In this document: in pieces, positions 25,034 through 33,966 of the stretch
How positions within the stretch are numbered: position 1 is the stretch's first letter
How the letters are laid out: every line of letters starts with the position of its first letter
Origin: Candidatus Chlorohelix allophototropha
GTDB taxonomy: Bacteria; Chloroflexota; Chloroflexia; Chloroheliales; Chloroheliaceae
Assembly: GCF_030389965.1 (NCBI RefSeq)
Contig: NZ_CP128399.1
Span: forward strand, 682,001 to 746,000
Direction: 5' to 3'
DNA length: 64,000 nt
The notes under the pieces: generated by a model
The model's database searches: none
The model's input: only the letters and a program-made list of their open reading frames with translations
Told to the model about the DNA's origin: nothing
Program-made: the position numbers and the translations under genes

Positions 25034-26653
25034 TTAGGAAACGCCGACTTTATATTCCTTAAACTGCTCGCGTAAGGCAGTTTTCAGAAATTTCCCGGTG
25101 GCAGTGCGTGGAATCGAATCCACAAACTCAATTGCGTCCGGTAACCACCAAGTGGCAAACTTAGGCATCAAGAAATCTTTCAACTCCTCGGCAGTGGCGC
25201 TTTGTCCTTGCTTCAATACCACTATAGCAAGCGGACGCTCTGCCCATTTGGGGTGAAAGACTGAAATAACTGCCGCTTCCGCTACTTTAGGATGTGCCAT
25301 CAAGGCATTTTCAAGATCAACCGAGCTAATCCACTCTCCGCCCGACTTAATCAAATCCTTGCTGCGATCCTGAATTTTTACAGTGCCACGAAAATCAATT
25401 GTCACAATATCGCCGGTGCGGAACCAACCATCTTCGGTGAAGCGGTCTGCGCCTTGCGGGGCGTTATAGTATGAGGCTGCAATCCAAGGACCACGCACTT
25501 CAAGTTCGCCCATCGTTTTGCCATCCCACGGTATCAACCCCTCATCACCACGCGCTCTAATTTCAACCATCGGCGCGGGAGTCCCTTGGGAGGCACGATA
25601 CGCATATTTAGCATCATCGGACGCATCTTTAAGCGCGCTCGGCAGATTCGCCATAGTGCCAAGGGGAGTCATCTCGGTCATACCCCAAGCTTGAACTACC
25701 CGCAAATTAAATTTGTCGTAATTGCGGATCATGCCTTCAGGGGCAGCCGATCCTCCCACTACCATTCGCATATCCGGTGTAAGATTAAACTGGTTCGGGT
25801 TCGCCTCAAGATGCTGGATGATTCCCAGCCAAATAGTAGGTACTCCGGCAGTTAAAGTAACCTTTTCGCGCTCGAAATCCTCAAGAAGACTCACTGCATC
25901 GAGGTGAGGTCCCGGATACACCTGTTTTGCGCCAACCATTGTGGCAGTATAGGGTAAGCCCCATGCATTGGCGTGGAACATCGGCACTACTGGCAAAACC
26001 GTGTCAATCTCGCTCAGGTTCATTACGTCAGGTAAAGCCGCACCCATCGAGTGCAAAACTACTGCGCGATGCGAATATAGAACCCCCTTGGGTTTTCCGG
26101 TTGTACCGGAGGTATAGCACATTGCAGAAGCTTGGTTCTCGTCAAAATCAGGATAAACAAAGCTTGCCTCGTTTTCCGCTGCCAGCAAGGTTTCGTAATC
26201 ATACATGCCTTCTGGAACCTGCCCATCATCTGAAATTACGATGAAGGTACGAGCCTGGATATTATTTTTGAACTTCTCAAATAAAGGCAGCAGAATTTTA
26301 TCAATGATAATAACCTTATCATTGGCATCGTTCGCGATAAAAGTCAGGTCTTCGGGGAAAAGACGAATGTTGAGGGTATGTAAAACTGCCCCAAATGTAG
26401 GGATGGCAAAATACGCTTCTAGGTGACGGTAATGGTTCCAGCAGAAAGTGGCTACTCTTTCACCGGGTTGCACGCCCAATCTCTGTAAAGCCAAAGTCAA
26501 CTTTTTAGCACGGCTCACGAAATCAGCATAGGTATATTCGTGAAAACTCTTGTCAGGCTGGCGCGTTACAATTTTCTTGTAACTATAAACTTGCTCTGCC
26601 CGCTTTAAAATAGTCGGGATAGTAAGCTGGTAATTCATCATCAAGCCTTGCAT
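25034..26653 (-). CDS. Acyl-CoA synthetase (AMP-forming, medium/long-chain fatty acid ligase family)
   Basis: 539 aa. Activates a fatty or other carboxylic acid to its CoA thioester via an acyl-adenylate. Motifs of the ANL superfamily: P-loop-like MCYTSGTTGKPKGVLYSHRA, ATP/AMP-binding VVQAWGMTEMTPLGT, YNAPQGADRFTEDGWFRTGD, hinge DRSKDLIKSGGEWIS and the catalytic Lys in IPRTATGKFLKTALRE. Overall similarity is to the AlkK/medium-chain ligase group; exact substrate unknown. AAAGGAG lies 9 bases before the ATG at 26653, which is preferred over the in-frame ATGs at 26641 and 26638. It stands as a single gene with its own terminator. Confidence 0.92.
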   Translation of the reverse strand: MQGLMMNYQLTIPTILKRAEQVYSYKKIVTRQPDKSFHEYTYADFVSRAKKLTLALQRLGVQPGERVATFCWNHYRHLEAYFAIPTFGAVLHTLNIRLFPEDLTFIANDANDKVIIIDKILLPLFEKFKNNIQARTFIVISDDGQVPEGMYDYETLLAAENEASFVYPDFDENQASAMCYTSGTTGKPKGVLYSHRAVVLHSMGAALPDVMNLSEIDTVLPVVPMFHANAWGLPYTATMVGAKQVYPGPHLDAVSLLEDFEREKVTLTAGVPTIWLGIIQHLEANPNQFNLTPDMRMVVGGSAAPEGMIRNYDKFNLRVVQAWGMTEMTPLGTMANLPSALKDASDDAKYAYRASQGTPAPMVEIRARGDEGLIPWDGKTMGELEVRGPWIAASYYNAPQGADRFTEDGWFRTGDIVTIDFRGTVKIQDRSKDLIKSGGEWISSVDLENALMAHPKVAEAAVISVFHPKWAERPLAIVVLKQGQSATAEELKDFLMPKFATWWLPDAIEFVDSIPRTATGKFLKTALREQFKEYKVGVS

Positions 26654-26915
26654 AGAACCTGCTCCTTTGGATGGCTAATGCATTACGCTATAAGCGCGTG
26701 TTTGTTCTTATTATGGTTTTGGGAAGATAACAGGAAAACAACTGCTCCGTATGTTACAAAGCGATCTTACACTTGTCAAATAAACGGAGAATTAAAGAGG
26801 AGGCGGAAATTATTGCAAAGCAAAGGATAGGATAAGAAAAACCAGTCAAAATGGAAGAATGGAGTATCTAAAGCCAGTTTTGTTAAAATTGAAGCCCCTA
26901 TTAACCAAATTGAGA

Positions 26916-27323
26916 CTAAATTCCAAAATCTATTTCGGTTTCGAGAATCGCTTCCGCTTCGATTTCTACCAACATATCGGGCGAAATCAGCCTTTGCACT
27001 TCCAGCATGCTGGAGACAGGGCGTATTTCTCCAAAAAATTCACCATGAGCTTTGCCTACCTGCTCCCATAAATCTATATTGGTTACAAACATACGGGTGC
27101 GAACCACCGCTTTAAGACTCGCGCCTGCTGCCTCCAAGGCTTTCTGAATATTCAGGATTGCCTGTCGCGCCTGAAGATAAGCATCACCCTTTCCCACTAC
27201 CTCGCCCTGTTCGTTAGTGGCAGTCGTGCCGGAGATGTAGACAAAATTGCCTACGCGCACTGCTCGCGAATAGCCCACTAGTGGTTCCCAGGGTGTTCCA
27301 GTGGCAATGTTCATCCTTTTCAA
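26916..27323 (-). CDS. RidA/YjgF-family protein
   Basis: 135 aa, one RidA domain. Family members hydrolyse reactive enamine/imine intermediates made by PLP enzymes, or act in specific deaminations. Motifs: [54 protein letters not shown] and the C-terminal EIEAEAILE, which contains the Glu of the usual VEIEA site. In RidA proper a conserved Arg (here in VVRTRMFVT) binds the substrate carboxylate. Start is a TTG at 27323 with GAGGGTGA upstream; the ATG at 27314 lies too close to its only purine-rich stretch. A repeated DNA element sits right at the 5' side of this gene. Confidence 0.9.
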   Translation of the reverse strand: MKRMNIATGTPWEPLVGYSRAVRVGNFVYISGTTATNEQGEVVGKGDAYLQARQAILNIQKALEAAGASLKAVVRTRMFVTNIDLWEQVGKAHGEFFGEIRPVSSMLEVQRLISPDMLVEIEAEAILETEIDFGI

Positions 27324-27394
27324 AAAATCACCCTCTTTTCTTAATCAGGGCTTTTGCAAGAACCCATTTTAAGGCAATAACCTGTTGCTCTCGC

Positions 27395-27485
27395 CGGAGA
27401 GGAGGAGAGAGGGTGAGTTCAAGGGGACACCCCTTGCGACCCCGGCAGGCGTTCCACCTGCATCCCCTTTCCGAACTTGCAACTA
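27395..27485. repeat. Interspersed structured repeat, copy 1 (copy 2 at 43296-43386)
   Basis: 91 bases nearly identical to 43296-43386. Two internal stem-loops: AAGGGG-ACA-CCCCTT and GCAGG-CGTTCCA-CCTGC. Weaker similarity to copy 2 extends left to about 27346. The whole unit (27346-27487) is flanked by the direct repeat CTCTTTTCTTAAT at 27333-27345 and 27488-27500. Probably a small non-autonomous mobile or REP-like element. Confidence 0.8.
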
Positions 27486-27564
27486 GTCTCTTTTCTTAAT
27501 GAACAAAGGTCTCCATGCCTTCGCAGGAGACCCTTTGATTCTAGAAGATTTTAAAACCGCAATC

Positions 27565-28116
27565 TTATTTGAACCAGATGGCGTTAGGATAACGTTTGCG
27601 CAATTCTTTATCAAACCCAACCCAATCGCTGGTAGGGAAAGCCATAAGCACCAACGAATAGAAAACAAATGGGCCGATGGTTTTGTTGCCGTAACCGCCC
27701 GCTACAAAGTTTAGTAGCATAAACAGACCCATTGCCGCATTTGCCCGTACCGCTGTTCCGGTAAGCGTGCTGGCAGCTATAGAGGCTTGCCCGATTGTTA
27801 CAAACCAAGCAATCGGCATATACAAAGGGATAGCGAAATAGCGTAGGTATTTTGCATGGAAACTGGTTTTCGGCAGTTCACTTAACCTTTGCTTATAGTG
27901 TTTTTGCAAGGCATCTGTCCACATCCACTTATGGGTGAGCTTGAAGGTAAAGGCATAAGTGAACATCAAGGCGTACAGGTAGCGCCCGGTCAATAAAGTG
28001 ATGACTCCGGCAGTTTTCAGCTTGTGCTGTTGGCGATATTCCTTGCTCCAGTTAAATTTCCGCATTTCCCTGAGAGACTGTATAGTATCTTGATACTCGG
28101 AACTGCTGGTTGACAT
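27565..28116 (-). CDS. DoxX-like membrane protein
   Basis: 183 aa with about four hydrophobic segments: LKTAGVITLLTGRYLYALMF, YFAIPLYMPIAWFVTIGQAS, ANAAMGLFMLLNFVAGGYG and IGPFVFYSLVLMAF. The order and the motif GQASIAASTLTGTAVRANAA resemble DoxX/DoxD-type proteins, linked in other bacteria to thiosulfate or quinone-dependent redox reactions and to oxidative stress. No metal or cofactor motif is visible, so the assignment is to the family only. It is followed on the same strand by the repeat element and ridA, about 240 bases away; no operon is evident. Confidence 0.65.
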   Translation of the reverse strand: MSTSSSEYQDTIQSLREMRKFNWSKEYRQQHKLKTAGVITLLTGRYLYALMFTYAFTFKLTHKWMWTDALQKHYKQRLSELPKTSFHAKYLRYFAIPLYMPIAWFVTIGQASIAASTLTGTAVRANAAMGLFMLLNFVAGGYGNKTIGPFVFYSLVLMAFPTSDWVGFDKELRKRYPNAIWFK

Positions 28117-28233
28117 AAGTAGATTCTTCTCCGTTTCTCCGGCTTAGGCTGGTTTTCAACTTAACTTGAGCCGGAATCCTTTTAGTTTAACGCACTTGCG
28201 AGAGCTTATAGGTTATGCTATTATATGTGGGAT

Positions 28234-28304
28234 GCGGCTAAGGTGTTACGGTAGCACTACTGCCTTCCAAGCAGTAAGCATGGGTTCGACTCCCATTAGC
28301 CGCT
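28234..28304 (+). tRNA. tRNA-Gly (anticodon TCC)
   Basis: Cloverleaf readable: acceptor GCGGCTA/TAGCCGC, D arm GTGT-TACGGTA-GCAC, anticodon stem ACTGC/GCAGT with loop CTTCCAA (anticodon TCC), T arm ATGGG-TTCGACT-CCCAT, discriminator T at 28304. CCA is not encoded. A T run (28304-28310) right after it probably ends transcription. Confidence 0.96.
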
Positions 28305-28315
28305 TTTTTTGTTGT

Positions 28316-29836
28316 CTAGATAAATGCCAGCACTACTAACATTCCCACCAGACCGCCCATAGCCGAGCTTAGACAGTTAACCATGTCGTTATCCATATAG
28401 CGCCAGCCCCGGTTAAACTTGTTTTTCACTCCATTTTTGGCAACCTTTTTCTCGGTTTCCTTGCCTGTTTGTGGGTTTATATACATCGCTTGTACTGTAG
28501 CGCCTAATAAGCTGTCGAACATTGTCCCGGCGATACCGCCCACCAACCCGGCAATAAGTATCCAGACCTTGAAGAAATAATCGGCATTGCCGTTCGCAAC
28601 CAGCCCGTAAACACCGTAGAATAGCCAAGTTGATATACCGATTGCCAAGCCCCCAACTAAGGCAGCGGTAGTGCCGAGCAGTGTAATGCCTCCGCTTGTA
28701 CCGGGCACTACAACTTTGCCGCTGGTGATCATGCGAGGTGGGCGTTTGCTCAAAACCCCGATTTCGGTTGCACAGGTATCACCGTTAACGGTTGCCATCA
28801 CTCCAATAAATACCGCAAAAAGCCAAGTTTGAGTGGGATTGAGGAAATAAACTACCGCTATCACCGCACCAAGCCCACCGTTTGCAAATGCTTGACCGAT
28901 GTCGCGGCGGCTGCCCTTCTCAAATTTTTCAACCGCTACACCGCTTTTCTGGGTTTCCTTGTATTTGGAAAGAACCGAACCAAATACGAAAAAGGAGATA
29001 AGCGTAAGACCCCATACCCAGCCGCCAAAGCCGAAAATGAATGTACCGGTAATCATTGCGCCCAACACGCCGCTAAAAGAAAGCGCGCGCTTACGGTAGG
29101 CGAAAGCTCCGATCAAGGTGCTGATGACGAGCCCGCCAAAAATCATCGGGACATCCACTTTCCAGCCATACATTGCCCAGAGCGCCATGCTCACCCCAAT
29201 GGGTACAAAGATGTTATCCAGCCCAGCCAGCGAAATTGCTTCTAAGAAGGTTGCAATAAGCGCAAGGAAAAAGGCATAAGCAATCGTTCGAGACATATCA
29301 AGCCCGGTATTCATCAATAACATGGTAAGTGATATTGGCACGAAGCTGAATACGAACATTGCGCCACTGCCTTCAAAGCTGCGTCTATGTCCTGCAATAA
29401 AGTAGGGGTGTTTGCCAAATGCACGTCCCAATACTGAAGCGGCTGCATCGCCCCATGTCATCGCCATTGTTCCGGCTACGGCTATATACGCAAGGTTTTG
29501 CGACCAGAAAATTGCAAGTAACAGGGTCACCGAAAACGGGAAATAAACCGTTCCGAGTGTATCGCCCTGCAAATCCATGGCTTTAATAAGCTGCTTGCGG
29601 GAACTCAGATAGTTGAAAAAGATGAATGTACCGATTGGGATAATACCAAAATACCAGTGGTTATTATCAAAGGTCGCCAGAATAATGAATATCGCCATGC
29701 CTGCTCCAACATGGACAATCTTACGGGTAAATTCGGGTGGGTAGCCCCGCCATTTTTGAATCAAAGTCGCTATTATTAATAGCGAAAAGGCGTAGGCATA
29801 GGTGACAATCAATCCGGTGATGTCATTCTGGCTCAT
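28316..29836 (-). CDS. Fused phytol kinase / phytyl-phosphate kinase (VTE5-VTE6-type) membrane protein
   Basis: 506 aa, membrane-embedded throughout. The N-terminal half (1-215) matches the CTP-dependent prenol kinase family (phytol kinase VTE5, dolichol kinase): FTRKIVHVGAGMAIFI, TMAMTWGDAAASVLGRAFGK and GHRRSFEGSGAMF. The C-terminal half (235-506) matches DUF92/TMEM19, the family of phytyl-phosphate kinase VTE6: LSFSGVLGAMITGTFIFGFG, GSRRDIGQAFANGGLGAV, TVNGDTCATEIGVLSKRP, VVPGTSGGITLLGT and GTMFDSLLGATVQAMY. One chain would do two steps, phytol to phytyl-P to phytyl-PP, salvaging the alcohol from chlorophyll breakdown for chlorophyll, tocopherol or quinone synthesis. The substrate could instead be another polyprenol. 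AAAGGAG precedes the ATG. Confidence 0.85.
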   Translation of the reverse strand: MSQNDITGLIVTYAYAFSLLIIATLIQKWRGYPPEFTRKIVHVGAGMAIFIILATFDNNHWYFGIIPIGTFIFFNYLSSRKQLIKAMDLQGDTLGTVYFPFSVTLLLAIFWSQNLAYIAVAGTMAMTWGDAAASVLGRAFGKHPYFIAGHRRSFEGSGAMFVFSFVPISLTMLLMNTGLDMSRTIAYAFFLALIATFLEAISLAGLDNIFVPIGVSMALWAMYGWKVDVPMIFGGLVISTLIGAFAYRKRALSFSGVLGAMITGTFIFGFGGWVWGLTLISFFVFGSVLSKYKETQKSGVAVEKFEKGSRRDIGQAFANGGLGAVIAVVYFLNPTQTWLFAVFIGVMATVNGDTCATEIGVLSKRPPRMITSGKVVVPGTSGGITLLGTTAALVGGLAIGISTWLFYGVYGLVANGNADYFFKVWILIAGLVGGIAGTMFDSLLGATVQAMYINPQTGKETEKKVAKNGVKNKFNRGWRYMDNDMVNCLSSAMGGLVGMLVVLAFI

Positions 29837-30168
29837 TCTAGCTCTCCTTTTGTTTCACCAACAAGGCATCATTGTCAGTAGCGTCCTATTTTTAGGGTCT
29901 ATGCTCGTTTCATTGCAGAGCAACATAATATTTACGTTAGATTTTAGCATACTCCTGCGAGGGACAATAGTTCCTGATTAACATTAGTTCAAGAAAGAAT
30001 CAGTCTTTTGAACTTGCCAAAGTAGTTTATATCCTAACTATTAAGCTGACTTTCATATACAATGATAATTGCCGCTAGAAATAAGGGGTTTTTAACGAAA
30101 CTATCAGGTATTCCAAGCGTAAGTTTTATATAACCCCGGAGGTGCCGGGAAGAAAGAAAGAGTATTGG
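29837..30168. other. Divergent intergenic region, about 330 bases
   Basis: AT-rich region that must hold the promoters of the leftward VTE5-VTE6-type gene and the rightward lipoprotein gene. A short stem, CCCGG-AGGTG-CCGGG (30135-30149), lies in the leader of the lipoprotein gene. No other structured element seen. Confidence 0.4.
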
Positions 30169-31221
30169 ATGAATACCCAATCTGAAAAAAATAAGGGATT
30201 AGAAAATCGGAAAAAACTGCAAAACAAATTCAGCGTTTTTTCTTTTTTCTTGATTTTAATGTTGTTGCTGGCGGCTTGTGGTGATGCAGCTACGCCTGTT
30301 CCAACCGTTAGCGCGGGTGATTTCGCGGATACCAGCGCTACTTGTGACGGGAAAGGACAGGTTTCCGGTCAGGTTTTGGTGTTGACCGATGAAACGCAAG
30401 GTTTGCAGCCTGTAGTGTCTACTCTTACGCTGACTACTGCGGGCGCACAGCCTGTTATTTTGAAGACTGACCCTGATGGCAATTATTCGGTAAATGAGCT
30501 TGCTATCAACGAATATGAGATTGAGGCTACTGTACCGGAGGGGGTGAATGGAAAAGTCATTCAGCCCAAGAAAAAATACCTGACAGTTGATGATTGTCAG
30601 ATTGAGACGGTCAGTATGGTGTTGTTGGCGGAAGGGATAAAAGCGCCGGAAACTCCACCCGCTCCACCCCAGCAACAGGTTGTGTATGTTAACCAGCAGC
30701 CGCATTACAGCGTAACCAACAACCCTTTCTTCTGGATGTGGCTTTTGGACAGACCGGGTTATTACGGTTACAGCTACCCGCCCTATTACACTACTCATAT
30801 TTATAATCAGGGCGGCTATATCTATGTACCGCAAACTCCGCATGTTGCGCCTTCAAGCGCCAGTTATAGCTATACCAGCTACAAGTCAGGAGATACCGCC
30901 ACTAAGGTTAAATCTGACCCGCCTGTGGTCAGCAAGGGCACAACCAGAGTTGGTTCGAGCGGCTACGTCAAGCCTGCGGTTACTACCAGTACTAAGGGAA
31001 GTTCGCGCCCCGGTGGTGTAGCGATTAATACTCCAAAATCGGGAAGTAGCAGTTCAACCAGCAAGGGGAGCGGTAGCTCGAATGTTTCCTCACCGGGTGG
31101 AAGTAGTAGCTCAAGCGGGGTTAAATCCGGTGGTAGCAGTAGTACGGGAGGTGGCAGTTCAAAGGTTTCCTCACCGGGTAGCAGCAGCAAGGGCAGTTCA
31201 CGCCCCGGTAGAAAGAAATAA
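30169..31221 (+). CDS. Lipoprotein with low-complexity Ser/Gly tail
   Basis: About 350 aa. The N-terminus (SVFSFFLILMLLLAACGD) is a lipoprotein signal with lipobox LAAC, so the protein is anchored on the outer face of the membrane. Residues about 60-150 look like a carboxypeptidase-regulatory/Ig-like domain (CDGKGQVSGQVLVL, KTDPDGNYSVNELAINEYEI). A Tyr/Pro-rich stretch follows (YYGYSYPPYYTTHIYNQGGY), then about 110 residues rich in Ser, Gly and Lys (GSSSSTSKGSGSSN) and a basic end, RPGRKK. The ATG at 30169 is taken; an upstream GTG at 30142 has its GGAG directly adjacent and is less likely. Function unknown; perhaps a wall- or surface-binding protein. Confidence 0.8.
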   Translation: MNTQSEKNKGLENRKKLQNKFSVFSFFLILMLLLAACGDAATPVPTVSAGDFADTSATCDGKGQVSGQVLVLTDETQGLQPVVSTLTLTTAGAQPVILKTDPDGNYSVNELAINEYEIEATVPEGVNGKVIQPKKKYLTVDDCQIETVSMVLLAEGIKAPETPPAPPQQQVVYVNQQPHYSVTNNPFFWMWLLDRPGYYGYSYPPYYTTHIYNQGGYIYVPQTPHVAPSSASYSYTSYKSGDTATKVKSDPPVVSKGTTRVGSSGYVKPAVTTSTKGSSRPGGVAINTPKSGSSSSTSKGSGSSNVSSPGGSSSSSGVKSGGSSSTGGGSSKVSSPGSSSKGSSRPGRKK

Positions 31222-31235
31222 AGTTTGGGCGACTT

Positions 31236-31266
31236 TCAGGCAAGGGATTTAGAATCTCTTGCCTGA
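31236..31266. terminator. Bidirectional terminator between convergent genes
   Basis: TCAGGCAAGGGATT (31236-31249), 3-base loop, AATCTCTTGCCTGA (31253-31266): 14-bp stem with one G-T pair, placed between the lipoprotein gene and the GMC oxidoreductase gene. Confidence 0.8.
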
Positions 31267-31272
31267 TGCTAT

Positions 31273-33282
31273 TTATATAATCGATTTGATATATTGGGCG
31301 GCGCGGTGGGCAATGGTTTCGATGGTAATCATCGGGTTTACGCCGCTGGCAGTAGGGAAAGTGCTGGCATCGGTTATGAACAAACCGGGCGTGGTGTGCG
31401 CCTCGTTGTGTTGGTTGATCACTGAACGAGCCGGGTCACTTCCCATTCGGCAACTGCCCATTTGGTGAAAACTAATATAGGTGGTTTGATTTGCGCCCCA
31501 GCCACGCCGGTCTATCTCTTCCATAAAGTGCTGGCGGGTTTGCCCCAATTTGCCCGGTTCGTATTTCACCGGAACCGTTTGCACACTGTATATTTCCTTT
31601 GCGCCCGCCGCTTCTAGCACCTGAATAGCGCCTTCGGTAGCCAAGCGCATGTTGGCAGCATCGTATTTGGACAGACGATAGTTAAAGCTCGGTTGCCCAT
31701 GTTTGTTCAGGCGCACATCCCCTCCGTCGTGATCGCGTAACAACACCCCAATATAGGCGGTATGTTTTAAGTTGCCCACCATTTTCTTGAAGGAAAGCCC
31801 GTTTTCCCAGCCAAAAATATAGGAGGGAGTTGCCAGATGCCCCGGCGCAGTTTCGAAGATTGCGCCATAGCCTTTGCCATCTAGGTTGGCGAATTGGGTG
31901 CTGTATCCGGCTTGCATTACACCCGTCCAAGGTCGCACCTCTTCTTCCATTCGCGCCATTACCACCCCAACTGGATGCAACCGTAGATTTTTGCCTACCG
32001 CCGCACCGCCAAGTTTCGAGCGTAGCAGCAACGCGGGAGTGTGCAACGAACCGCACGCTGCCACTACCGCTTTAGCTTTAACGGTCAGGTTGTATCTCTC
32101 GCCGCTTTCGGGATTGGTGACGGTGGCAACCACCCCAGAGGCACGCCCTTTTTCGGTCAAGATTATATCGGCGGTGCAGTTCACGATAAAACGCGCGCCG
32201 TGTTGGTTGGCATCTTCTAGCCAAGTAATCAAGGTGCTTTGTTTTGCTCCGTTCTGGCAACCGTAAATGCAATAGCCGCAATCGTCTTCTTGGCTACATC
32301 CTCGCACATTGCGGGGCATTAAATCTTTATGCCAGCCGAGCTTTTCCAGACCTCGATGTAGTACCGTATCACGCCCGCTCAAGCGGTTATACTTGGTAGA
32401 TATACCGAGTTTATCATGTACAGCCCGGTTGCTTTGTTCGTATTCGGGCGTGTCAAATACCTTAAAGCCGGAAAGGCTATCCCACTCACGGCGCACAGCT
32501 TCGGGCGTGGCAAAACTGGTGGTGTAATTGATTACAGTGCCACCCCCCAAACAACTACCAGATAGGATTGCCACCCCCTGATCACGAGTAGCAGTCTTAC
32601 CGCCATCAAGATAAAGCTTACCTAGTAGCTCGCTCTCCACCTGATTGAAATCGGCTTCGTTGTAATAACCGCCCTTTTCCAACACTATTACATCTAGTCC
32701 GGCTTTAGCCAGTTCTCCAGCAACTACGCCACCACCTGCGCCACTACCTACCACCACCACATCGCAACTCAGGAGAGTATGTCGCGAAATCTCAACAGGC
32801 TTAATGGTTTTGGGTTTTTCGGGGGGAGGGAAGAGTGCGCCGGGATAGCCGATTATTTCCCAGGTGGGGTTGGGGCGTTCTCCAAACTGCGGTGTACCGA
32901 AAAATCCGGTAGCCGTGAGCGCTTTGAACACTTTGAAGCCACTCCGAAGCGCAGAAACCTTATGGGTTGCCAGTTTGAACAGATATTGTTCTCGCTGTAA
33001 AGGATTCATGTTGCTAAAAGAGCGGACAGTTCCGGCAATTGCAATATTAGCCACTTGGTTGTCAATTAACTTTAGAAACAGGCGTATTTGGGTTAGGTCT
33101 TCGGGGTTGGGCAATTGCTCAAGCGTTTCGATTACCAGATCGGCTACTTTTAAATCGTCCGCTCCAAAATATAACGGAGACCCGGCTTCAGCTTCATTTT
33201 TGAAAGAGGGTATGAGCGTATTGCACAGGGCTTCAATGGTGCGCCGCTCCTTTGCATTGAAAATAGGTTTATGGATGACCAT
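31273..33282 (-). CDS. GMC-family FAD oxidoreductase with N-terminal gluconate dehydrogenase subunit 3-like domain
   Basis: 669 aa. Residues 1-170 (FNAKERRTIEALCNTLIPSF, FLKLIDNQVANIAI, LQREQYLFKLATHKVSALRS) resemble the small subunit of gluconate 2-dehydrogenase-type enzymes. The rest is a GMC (glucose-methanol-choline) flavoenzyme: FAD-binding VVVGSGAGGGVVAGELAKAG, LGGGTVINYTTSFATPEAVR, CGYCIYGCQNGAKQSTLITW and the C-terminal catalytic/FAD segment YISFHQMGSCRMGSDP and TDASTFPTASGVNPMITIET. Likely oxidises an alcohol, sterol or sugar. Having both parts in one chain is a known fusion in Actinobacteria and Chloroflexota. No Tat signal is visible, so it is probably cytoplasmic. AGGGA lies 10 bases before the ATG. 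Confidence 0.9.
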   Translation of the reverse strand: MVIHKPIFNAKERRTIEALCNTLIPSFKNEAEAGSPLYFGADDLKVADLVIETLEQLPNPEDLTQIRLFLKLIDNQVANIAIAGTVRSFSNMNPLQREQYLFKLATHKVSALRSGFKVFKALTATGFFGTPQFGERPNPTWEIIGYPGALFPPPEKPKTIKPVEISRHTLLSCDVVVVGSGAGGGVVAGELAKAGLDVIVLEKGGYYNEADFNQVESELLGKLYLDGGKTATRDQGVAILSGSCLGGGTVINYTTSFATPEAVRREWDSLSGFKVFDTPEYEQSNRAVHDKLGISTKYNRLSGRDTVLHRGLEKLGWHKDLMPRNVRGCSQEDDCGYCIYGCQNGAKQSTLITWLEDANQHGARFIVNCTADIILTEKGRASGVVATVTNPESGERYNLTVKAKAVVAACGSLHTPALLLRSKLGGAAVGKNLRLHPVGVVMARMEEEVRPWTGVMQAGYSTQFANLDGKGYGAIFETAPGHLATPSYIFGWENGLSFKKMVGNLKHTAYIGVLLRDHDGGDVRLNKHGQPSFNYRLSKYDAANMRLATEGAIQVLEAAGAKEIYSVQTVPVKYEPGKLGQTRQHFMEEIDRRGWGANQTTYISFHQMGSCRMGSDPARSVINQHNEAHTTPGLFITDASTFPTASGVNPMITIETIAHRAAQYIKSII

Positions 33283-33478
33283 TTTTGAAAATCCCTGTAA
33301 GGTATTCTATTGATTTAACTACACTTAGATTCGTGGTGATTTCTACTAATTCATTTTAGCATACTCGGTATTATAAAGAGATTTTAATTCTTTTTGAACG
33401 GTTGCCTCTAATCAAGCTGAATGTTATATTAAAGTTACCTAAAACAATACCTATTAACCAAGTTGAGGGATTGCTGGA

Positions 33479-33955
33479 ATGATTGAGGAATTGGCAAACT
33501 ATTTCGATATAATACAAACCCGTTTTGATTCGATTGCAGATACACTTTCCGAAATTGGAGACGATGTTGATCAGCTAAACTGGATGCCGGTTGGGAATGA
33601 GCAGCCGAGCATTTTTAGGCTGGTAGCATTTATTGCCCTTAATGCGGATTACTGGATTGGGCATTTAATAGGTGGGCGCGGTGAACCGGCTGGGTTCGAT
33701 AGTGCGTTGGACGAGGCAAGTGGTACAAACCCTGATGTATTAAGGCAATTATTGAGTAGTGCGCTGGAAACGGTTCGTGAAGTTTTTGAAGACATCAAAC
33801 CCAATAAAATGAACCGAATGATTGAATACGCAGATGAGATCTTCACCCCACGTCAATGCATAATACAAGTAATAGATCAGGCAGCAGCGCGCTACGGCGA
33901 GATAGAAGTTATAAGACGCTGGTATTCTTTTGCAAACCCTGATTATCTCTCTTAA
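33479..33955 (+). CDS. DinB-like (DUF664) four-helix protein
   Basis: 158 aa, all helical. The pattern IQTRFDSIADTLSEIGDDVD, LNWMPVGNEQPSIFRLVAFI, NADYWIGHLIGG and CIIQVIDQAAARYGEIEVIR matches the DinB/YfiT superfamily of metal-binding four-helix bundles, some of which are thiol-dependent transferases. Only one of the usual three metal-binding His residues is clear (in WIGHLI); the His pair near the C-terminus is replaced (DQAAARYG), so metal binding may be lost. GAGGGA lies 8 bases before the ATG. The yvcK gene starts 11 bases after its stop, so the two are likely co-transcribed. Confidence 0.75.
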   Translation: MIEELANYFDIIQTRFDSIADTLSEIGDDVDQLNWMPVGNEQPSIFRLVAFIALNADYWIGHLIGGRGEPAGFDSALDEASGTNPDVLRQLLSSALETVREVFEDIKPNKMNRMIEYADEIFTPRQCIIQVIDQAAARYGEIEVIRRWYSFANPDYLS

Positions 33956-33966
33956 AGGACAAAAAA

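Noticed and set aside
30963-31190. Leftward Leu/Pro-rich frame opposite the lipoprotein tail
   Set aside because: Produced by the repetitive Ser/Gly codons of the lipoprotein gene read in reverse.
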